Origin: an uncultured Chlamydiae bacterium
GTDB taxonomy: Bacteria; Chlamydiota; Chlamydiia; Chlamydiales; SM23-39
Direction of reading: 5' to 3'
Length of the DNA: 5,279 bases
Assembly (NCBI GenBank): GCA_903889795.1
Contig: CAISYW010000169.1
Location: 1 to 5,279, forward strand
Positions 1 to 4,362 of the stretch are shown here, piece by piece. Position numbers and translations under genes: made by a program. A model generated the notes under the pieces. That model saw nothing but the letters and a program-made list of their open reading frames with translations. It had not been told where the DNA came from and searched no databases. How positions within the stretch are numbered: the stretch's first letter is position 1; every line of letters begins with the position of its first letter.

Positions 1-2
1 CA

Positions 3-131
3 TGGGAACGAGCAAGAAATGATGCGACGATTCGCTGCGACTGGCAGTTTACTACAAGTGATGCGAGAGTCAAACTCAAGAAGCTGTATCCGGTAATCGA
101 ACCCAAAAATTATTTTAAAAACTTTTGTTAA
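3..131 (+). CDS. IS630-family transposase, C-terminal end (5' truncated by window edge)
   Basis: This frame is open from the first bases of the window to a TAA at 129-131 and encodes 42 residues. It starts WERARND and contains DWQFTTSDARVKLKKLYP. That block matches my memory of the C-terminal tail of IS630-family DDE transposases, in which an AWERARN segment is followed by a WRFTTADARIKLKRLYP-type ending. The two bases before it (CA) would fit an alanine codon GCA, as in that family. The DDE catalytic residues lie left of the window, so I cannot tell whether the element is intact, frameshifted or a remnant. The tail after KLYP (VIEPKNYFKNFC) is family-variable. The gene converges on ptsI, with 128 bases between the two stop codons. 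The family call rests on one short conserved block recalled without a database search. Confidence 0.72.
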   Translation, partial: WERARNDATIRCDWQFTTSDARVKLKKLYPVIEPKNYFKNFC

Positions 132-259
132 ACTGTACTAGTAGTCCAAACTCCAGTATATGATAACGCGGTAAGCGGTCCGAATGGTGAAGCCGGAGTC
201 CCCTATTGAAACTGAATTTGTGGGTAACAGTCAGTCTTTCAAGGAGGAGATTCTTCAAT
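132..259. other. Gene-free gap between IS630 end and ptsI; probably holds the right end of the insertion element
   Basis: No gene-like reading frame is seen here. The transposase frame stays open for 25 further codons after its stop, to a TGA at 207-209, but without a start codon, ribosome binding site or recognisable product. The right terminal inverted repeat of the element should lie in this gap, and the stretch just after the stop (ACTGTACTAGTAG, 132-144) is a plausible place. The left end is outside the window, so no repeat pair can be matched. An AAGGAGGAG run at 241-249 resembles a ribosome binding site on the plus strand, but no start codon follows it at a usable distance. I see no strong terminator for ptsI. 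Confidence 0.5.
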
Positions 260-2035
260 TCATCCGTTAAAGGAAGAAACTCTTTCTTCAAGAAACCGTT
301 TCAGATCATCGGCGCAGGAATACTCCAAGGCTTGTTCAGCTAATTGACAAGCATCCAGGATGCGCCACTTACGAATAATATGTTTAACGATCGGAATATT
401 ACGGGAAGCGACGGAAAAATCCCGAATTCCTAACCCTAGAAAAAGAGGGATCATGACGGGATCCGCTGCACTTTCACCGCATAATAGAAGAGGTTTTTTA
501 AATCGGCTCGCAGACGCAACGATCATGCGGATCAAACGTAAAATGCTCGGATGAGCCGGACTGTAGATATTGGAAGTCAAGACATTGTTGCGATCAGCCG
601 CTAATACATATTGAACGAGATCATTTGTCCCCACGGACAGAAAATCAGCCTCCTTCGCCATGGCGTCGCATAGGAGAGCACTGGAAGGCACTTCAATCAT
701 GCAGCCAATGGGAATCGATCGAACCACTTTGATCCCTTTGCGAGACATCTCCAAAGAGAGTTTGGCAACGCGCGCGCGCACCTGGCGCAATTCCGAAATA
801 TCAGAGACCATTGGAATGAGAAGATGAACATCGCCATATTGGCTCGCCCGAAGTATCGCTCGAATCTGCGCGTCCATCAGATTGGGAAACCGAAGTAAAA
901 AACGAATCGCACGGCATCCAAGGGCAGGATTGGGTTCATCGCCAATCGCCGTAAAATAATGAGCGTCGGCGCTCGCAGGATCGAATTCAAATTTCTTATC
1001 GCCGCCGATGTCATAGGTGCGGATTACAAGCGGCCGTCCTTCCAGACGCTTCGCCATTTTGCGATAGATCGCGGCTTGTTCCGCTTCTGTCGGAAAACGC
1101 TTTCGCGGAAAAAGAAGATATTCCGTACGAAGCAAACCAACACCCGAAGCACCATGCTTTATCGCATAATCAATATCATTCGGCCCTTCCAGATTGGCAA
1201 AAATACGAACCTGGTACCCATCGATCGTCTCCCCATTCAGGTGAGTGGCATTCTGCATGAGGCGAAAATTCTGTAACTGCCCCTTTTTGAGAGCTTGATA
1301 TTTTTTGAGCGTCTCAGCGGTTGGGTTAACAATAACAATCCCTTGCGTCCCATCGACAATGACTCTGCCGCGATCAAACCACTTAAACAGTTTAATATCG
1401 ACATGGGCAACGTAAGGAATGCCCTTTGCACGCGCAATAATCGCCGCATGCGACGTAATGCCGCCGGATGCAGTTACGAACGCACCCACTTGGGCTGCAG
1501 TCGCCTCGACGGTGTCCGACGGAACAAGATCGTGTGCCAAAATAATCGAATTGTTAGGAACGGAGCATAATTTCATCGCCTGTGTCGGACGCAAATGGCC
1601 AAGTACACGTCTGGAAACATCGATAATATCGCGAATCCTCTCTTGAAAAAACCCATCTTTAATATTGCGAAATCGCTTTTTGTACTCATCGATGACCTTG
1701 AGAACGATTGTTTCCGGGTTTTTGCAGATCAATCGAATTTTTTCCTCAATGACCGTTGTCATCATAGGATCTTGAAGCATTTCGAGGTGGGCACCGAGAA
1801 TGTTGACAATTTCCGGAGGTCCGTCATTGAGGGAAAGCTGCTGCAGCCTCTCCACGTCTTGTCGGCTGAGAGCGAGAGCTTTTCGATACCGTTGAACTTC
1901 CGCCTCAATTCCGCTTTGAGAAATGGATATCTCGGGAATATCGTCATCGGTCGAAGAGAAAAAAAGAGGAAGTCCGATGCCAATCCCACGGCTAATGGGA
2001 AGTCCGCGCAGGATGATTTCCTCTGCTTTTTCCAT
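260..2035 (-). CDS. ptsI: Phosphoenolpyruvate-protein phosphotransferase (PTS enzyme I)
   Basis: Enzyme I autophosphorylates with PEP and passes the phosphate to HPr in the cytoplasm. Numbering here is from the GTG at 2038 (592 aa); the preferred ATG at 2035 is one codon later. The N-terminal half carries the phosphohistidine motif GGITSHAAIIARAKGIP with His197. The C-terminal PEP-binding barrel (about 265-555) carries GVGLLRTEYLLF (Arg304), VIRTYDIGGDKK (Arg340), NPALGCRAIRF, MIEVPSSA (Glu449), SVGTNDLVQYVLAADR (Asn472, Asp473) and the catalytic cysteine in LLCGESAADP (Cys520). Length is close to the usual 570-590 aa, with no N-terminal GAF domain, so this is PtsI rather than PtsP. I chose ATG 2035 because it forms a TGATG overlap with the ptsH stop and has GGGGA about 6 nt upstream. 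It is last in the operon. Identification is secure; only the start is open by one codon. Confidence 0.97.
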   Translation of the reverse strand: MEKAEEIILRGLPISRGIGIGLPLFFSSTDDDIPEISISQSGIEAEVQRYRKALALSRQDVERLQQLSLNDGPPEIVNILGAHLEMLQDPMMTTVIEEKIRLICKNPETIVLKVIDEYKKRFRNIKDGFFQERIRDIIDVSRRVLGHLRPTQAMKLCSVPNNSIILAHDLVPSDTVEATAAQVGAFVTASGGITSHAAIIARAKGIPYVAHVDIKLFKWFDRGRVIVDGTQGIVIVNPTAETLKKYQALKKGQLQNFRLMQNATHLNGETIDGYQVRIFANLEGPNDIDYAIKHGASGVGLLRTEYLLFPRKRFPTEAEQAAIYRKMAKRLEGRPLVIRTYDIGGDKKFEFDPASADAHYFTAIGDEPNPALGCRAIRFLLRFPNLMDAQIRAILRASQYGDVHLLIPMVSDISELRQVRARVAKLSLEMSRKGIKVVRSIPIGCMIEVPSSALLCDAMAKEADFLSVGTNDLVQYVLAADRNNVLTSNIYSPAHPSILRLIRMIVASASRFKKPLLLCGESAADPVMIPLFLGLGIRDFSVASRNIPIVKHIIRKWRILDACQLAEQALEYSCADDLKRFLEERVSSFNG

Positions 2036-2310
2036 CACTTTTCCCCGAATTGCTCCTCAAAGGCCCGCACCATTACTCTCATTGCAGCCTCAGCGTCATC
2101 ACCCTCAGTGGTGATTACAATTTGTGAATTTTTTCTTGCCGCCAGCATTAATATGCTCATGATACTACGCGCATTAATCGTCTCGTTCTTGTATGTAAAT
2201 GAAACGGACGATTTCAAAGGCTGTAGCATCTTTACAATCGCAGCAGCCGGCCGAGTATGTAATCCCAACGGGTTTTTCACTTTTACCTTACTGGTTAATT
2301 TCAAGGCCAT
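2035..2310 (-). CDS. ptsH: Phosphocarrier protein HPr
   Basis: HPr is the small cytoplasmic phosphocarrier that receives phosphate from enzyme I. The 91-residue product has the active-site block NPLGLHTRPAA with His18 and Arg20, and the regulatory-serine block NARSIMSILML with Ser49. Ser49 corresponds to Ser46 of Bacillus HPr, the target of HPr kinase, and the adjacent Ile-Met matches the kinase-docking patch of HPr proteins that are true HprK substrates. Length is typical (85-91 aa). The ATG at 2310 is supported by GGAAGG (2325-2320) nine nt upstream. The gene follows hprK by 33 nt and its TGA overlaps the ptsI ATG, so the last two genes are probably translationally coupled. Having both His and Ser sites intact indicates a dual role: phosphate relay and HprK-controlled signalling. 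Confidence 0.97.
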   Translation of the reverse strand: MALKLTSKVKVKNPLGLHTRPAAAIVKMLQPLKSSVSFTYKNETINARSIMSILMLAARKNSQIVITTEGDDAEAAMRVMVRAFEEQFGEK

Positions 2311-2319
2311 TGTTTATTA

Positions 2320-2325
2320 CCTTCC
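2320..2325 (-). promoter_or_regulatory. Ribosome binding site of ptsH
   Basis: GGAAGG on the minus strand lies nine nt before the ptsH ATG. It is the clearest Shine-Dalgarno sequence within the operon and fixes the ptsH start. Confidence 0.7.
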
Positions 2326-2343
2326 AAGTCTACCCGGTCGAAA

Positions 2344-3282
2344 TTATATCTTCTTTTTTCGCCGTTTTTGCGCTATCGTTTCGAGTAATTTCGTATTGAA
2401 TTCCTTCGCCGAATTATATCCCATATCTTTTAATCGATGATTCAACGCGATGGTTTCAACAAGGAGAACAATATCCCTGCCCGGTTTAACCGGTAAAATA
2501 TGATAAGGGGTACTGACTCCCAGAATATCGATGAACTTTTCATCGAGACCGACACGATCATAAAAATGCTGATCATCCCACTCTTCCAGTTTGATCACGA
2601 TGTCGAGCTGTTTATCTGTCCGCACGCAAACCGCCCCATAAAGATGAGCCACATTAATGATGCCAATCCCACGAATCTCCATCAAATGACGCGTCAATTC
2701 CGGACCCGACCCAATAAGACAGCCTTCTTTTTTTTTGACTCGGACTACGTCGTCGGAAATCAAACGATGCCCCCGCTCGATCAATCCCAGAGCCGCTTCA
2801 CTTTTACCAACGGACGATTCACCTTGTATGAGAACACCCACTCCAAACAATTCAACGAGTGTGCCATGAAGAGTTACGGAAAGTGAAAATTCTTCGATCA
2901 ATAAAAATGCGATTCGGCTCAGCAAGCTGGTCGCCGTTGCCTTAGCGCGAAACAAAGGGATCCCCTTTTGTTCGCATATCGTCGACAGTGCCTTGGGCAC
3001 ACGGAGATTCGTAACAATGACAGCCGGCGTGGAATGGGTCAATATGGATTGCAATCGCTGAAATCGTGTCTTTTCATCGAGTTGGCGAATATAATCGATT
3101 TCATTTCTACCGAAAACCAAGAGCCGCGCATTCACAAAGTTCTTGAGAAAGCCGGTTAAACTCAACCCGGGACGATGGACTTCAGGTTTTTGAATACGAC
3201 GACAGAGTCCCTTACGGCCGGCGACAAGCTCTAAGCCGAGAACTTTTCCATGCTGCTCGTAAAGGTGTTGAACCAGATACAT
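2344..3282 (-). CDS. hprK: HPr kinase/phosphorylase
   Basis: HprK phosphorylates HPr on its regulatory serine using ATP or PPi and removes the phosphate by phosphorolysis. The 312-residue product has the usual length. Residues 1-130 form the family N-terminal domain (VAGRKGL, RPGLSLTGF). The catalytic domain follows with the HG pair at 139-140, the P-loop GESSVGKS at 154-161, the ISDDVV aspartates 177-178, the signature MEIRGIGIINV (201-211), and PVKPGRD (264-270) followed by ALNHRLKDMGYNSA. All key residues are present, so both activities are expected. The tail is very basic (KRRKKKI). The ATG at 3282 gives the family-typical N-terminus and is preceded by AAGG six nt upstream. Three consecutive AAA lysine codons form a nine-A run (plus positions 2728-2736) within residues 183-185. 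It sits between the SUKH gene (8 nt gap) and ptsH (33 nt gap). Confidence 0.96.
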   Translation of the reverse strand: MYLVQHLYEQHGKVLGLELVAGRKGLCRRIQKPEVHRPGLSLTGFLKNFVNARLLVFGRNEIDYIRQLDEKTRFQRLQSILTHSTPAVIVTNLRVPKALSTICEQKGIPLFRAKATATSLLSRIAFLLIEEFSLSVTLHGTLVELFGVGVLIQGESSVGKSEAALGLIERGHRLISDDVVRVKKKEGCLIGSGPELTRHLMEIRGIGIINVAHLYGAVCVRTDKQLDIVIKLEEWDDQHFYDRVGLDEKFIDILGVSTPYHILPVKPGRDIVLLVETIALNHRLKDMGYNSAKEFNTKLLETIAQKRRKKKI

Positions 3283-3288
3283 GAGCCG

Positions 3289-3292
3289 CCTT
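3289..3292 (-). promoter_or_regulatory. hprK ribosome binding site overlapping the SUKH-gene stop codon
   Basis: AAGG lies six nt before the hprK ATG. Its first two bases are the last two bases of the upstream gene's TAA stop. Ribosomes finishing the SUKH gene would therefore sit on the hprK start region, which suggests translational coupling of these two genes. Confidence 0.55.
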
Positions 3293-4091
3293 AATCTAAA
3301 TTATTCCCTTCCAAATAGAAGGATAACCAATCCAAAAAAGTGGGAAAAGCCATTTGATCGACCCACTCTTTCCGATCTCTATAATCGGATATGGTATAAT
3401 CGATTCCCGATAAATATACATTTCCCATTTCACTCCCTGGATACCACTCGTTAAAAAAACATTGATAAGATCCCAAACCATATGATTCATAAAAAGGAAT
3501 CAATGAACTGGGATCAATCGCCTGATTACCCATTTTTAAAGAACGCTCACCCCATAAAAATTGATCCATCAAACGCTTTTTTACACCAACGACCTGATTG
3601 GTATTCATCAAGCCAAGATCAGACAGCTTTCCCAATCCATTATGAATGCGTAAAAACGCGAGATAATCGTGCGGAAGGGGGACAATAATCGAATTTTTCA
3701 ATTCATTTAGCTCAGTTTCAGAACAGGGAGGCAAGCCTCGAAAAAAGGTGCTGTTATCCTTCAAGCTATAGATCATCTCAACGAGCCATGGCGACTGTTG
3801 GCTCGTTTGGCTCATCACCACGCCCACATCGTCTAATTGCTCAAAGAATTCGGTCAGAAAAATATGAAAAGAAGGATGATAGGGAAGTAAATTCAACCAA
3901 AAATCGCGCACGAATTCGATACGGTCTTCAGATGGTAGCCGACATAACTCAAACCAGCCGCGCGGAAGATCGCTCGATTTTCGACTCGTAACATCCCAAG
4001 AATCTGAAGATTCGGACAGAAATAGGATCCCCTGAAAGAGAGCCTCTTCCTTATCTTTGTTTCGATAAAAGTCGCGCACCAATGTATTCAT
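3291..4091 (-). CDS. SUKH-domain (SMI1/KNR4 family) protein with an unassigned N-terminal domain
   Basis: The product is 266 residues. Residues about 118-262 look like a SMI1/KNR4 (SUKH) domain: CSETELNELKNSIIVPLPHDYLAFLRIHNG corresponds to the opening helix and the 'lP.dy..fl..hNG' motif of the family (written here as CSETELNELKNS, VPLPHDYLAFLR and HNG). It is followed by SLIPFYESYGLGSYQCFF and a C-terminal TFLDWLSFYLEG helix. Residues 1-115 are not recognised; they are rich in aromatic and acidic residues. No signal peptide or membrane segment is seen, so it is probably cytoplasmic. SUKH proteins are known as protein-binding modules, often immunity proteins to secreted toxins, but here no toxin is nearby and the gene heads a PTS operon. 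The ATG at 4091 is the first possible start after an in-frame TAG and has only a weak ribosome binding site. Domain call fairly sure; function unknown. Confidence 0.82.
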   Translation of the reverse strand: MNTLVRDFYRNKDKEEALFQGILFLSESSDSWDVTSRKSSDLPRGWFELCRLPSEDRIEFVRDFWLNLLPYHPSFHIFLTEFFEQLDDVGVVMSQTSQQSPWLVEMIYSLKDNSTFFRGLPPCSETELNELKNSIIVPLPHDYLAFLRIHNGLGKLSDLGLMNTNQVVGVKKRLMDQFLWGERSLKMGNQAIDPSSLIPFYESYGLGSYQCFFNEWYPGSEMGNVYLSGIDYTISDYRDRKEWVDQMAFPTFLDWLSFYLEGNNLD

Positions 4092-4105
4092 TCGACTCGC
4101 AAACT

Positions 4106-4115
4106 ATTCTATATA
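4106..4115 (-). promoter_or_regulatory. Possible -10 region of the SUKH-hprK-ptsH-ptsI operon promoter
   Basis: The minus strand reads TATATAGAAT here, containing the overlapping -10-like hexamers TATATA and TAGAAT. The -35 region is poor: only TTGGGG or TTTATG-like hexamers occur at suitable distances. A start about 7 nt downstream would leave a leader of roughly a dozen nt with a weak Shine-Dalgarno before the ATG at 4091. This is pattern-based and tentative. Confidence 0.3.
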
Positions 4116-4181
4116 AGAACCTTTCTTCATAAACCCCAAAGATGATTATTTTTATTTTCAAACCACGTACGTATGCATGTT

Positions 4182-4211
4182 TTAACACTTGGTAGAAATA
4201 ATTTAAATAAT
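4182..4211 (+). promoter_or_regulatory. Candidate upstream sigma70-type promoter of the NADH dehydrogenase gene
   Basis: TTAACA (4182-4187) and AATAAT (4206-4211) each match the sigma70 consensus at five of six positions, with an 18-nt spacer. Transcription would start near 4218 and give a leader of roughly 145 nt that includes the whole inverted repeat at 4291-4360. In such AT-rich DNA good-looking -10 boxes arise by chance, so confidence is moderate. Confidence 0.4.
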
Positions 4212-4213
4212 TT
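4196..4213. repeat. Perfect tandem duplication of AAATAATTT
   Basis: The 9-bp unit occurs twice head to tail (4196-4204 and 4205-4213), with a looser relative TAATTATTT at 4221-4229. The second copy covers the candidate upstream -10 box. The unit is nearly self-complementary. Confidence 0.85.
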
Positions 4214-4318
4214 TTTTCATTAATTATTTCTTAAAAAAAAAGCGCCCACAGATTACGAATGTTTGAGGTAAAAACCGTTCAAAGCCTTCTTCAATCCTGA
4301 TTTTTCAAGTAGTTTGTG

Positions 4319-4324
4319 TATAAA
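4319..4324 (+). promoter_or_regulatory. Possible proximal -10 box of the NADH dehydrogenase gene
   Basis: TATAAA matches the -10 consensus at five of six positions and lies 38 nt before the start codon. A -35 is poor (CTGATT, 4297-4302, 16 nt upstream). A transcript from here would start near 4331 and lack the left arms of the inverted repeat, leaving the ribosome binding site free. Confidence 0.35.
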
Positions 4325-4350
4325 TGATTTGGTATCTTGAAAAAAACGAG

Positions 4351-4356
4351 AGAGGA
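4351..4356 (+). promoter_or_regulatory. Ribosome binding site of the NADH dehydrogenase gene
   Basis: AGAGGA lies six nt before the ATG at 4363 and fixes the start. It overlaps the right outer arm of the inverted repeat at 4353-4360. Confidence 0.75.
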
Positions 4357-4362
4357 TTGAGA

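Larger units (their letters stand above)
4291..4360 (+). promoter_or_regulatory. Two-part inverted repeat covering the ndh ribosome binding site
   Basis: Outer arms TCAATCCT (4291-4298) and AGGATTGA (4353-4360) are perfectly complementary over 8 bp. Nested inside, TTTTTCAAG (4301-4309) and CTTGAAAAA (4336-4344) pair over 9 bp. The arms are in coaxial order, separated by 2 nt on the left and 8 nt on the right, with a 26-nt loop. In an RNA that starts upstream, the right outer arm contains most of the Shine-Dalgarno (AGAGGA, 4351-4356), so the structure would hide it. A TATAAA box lies in the loop. It may act as RNA (RBS masking) or as a DNA operator. The pairing is seen directly; the role is inferred. 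Confidence 0.5.
4092..4362. other. AT-rich divergent intergenic region
   Basis: This 271-base stretch separates the minus-strand PTS operon from the plus-strand NADH dehydrogenase gene, so it should hold promoters in both directions. It contains a 17-nt alternating purine-pyrimidine run (4164-4180), a perfect 9-bp tandem repeat AAATAATTT (4196-4213), an A9 tract (4233-4241) and a two-part inverted repeat next to the ndh start (4291-4360). No credible gene is seen. A 13-codon frame starting at 4259 has no ribosome binding site. Confidence 0.8.

Noticed and set aside
208..240. Possible terminator hairpin after ptsI (GAAA-CTGA pairing with TCAG-tc-TTTC)
   Set aside because: The stem is only 4+4 bp with a 2-nt bulge and a 15-nt loop, and no T-run follows on the minus strand.
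241..249. AAGGAGGAG resembling a strong plus-strand ribosome binding site
   Set aside because: No ATG, GTG or TTG opens a lasting frame at a suitable distance, and the stretch leads into the 3' end of ptsI on the other strand.
1595..2440. Long plus-strand open frame of 281 codons
   Set aside because: It lies antisense across the start of ptsI, all of ptsH and the end of hprK, all of which have full family motifs. Its translation shows no recognisable domain.
2500..2886. Plus-strand open frame of 128 codons
   Set aside because: It is antisense inside hprK, where the minus-strand frame carries the P-loop and signature motif.
4259..4300. Possible 13-codon leader peptide (MFEVKTVQSLLQS) upstream of NDH-2
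   Set aside because: There is no ribosome binding site, and the length and composition are not unusual for chance. It would matter only if the long leader transcript is proven.
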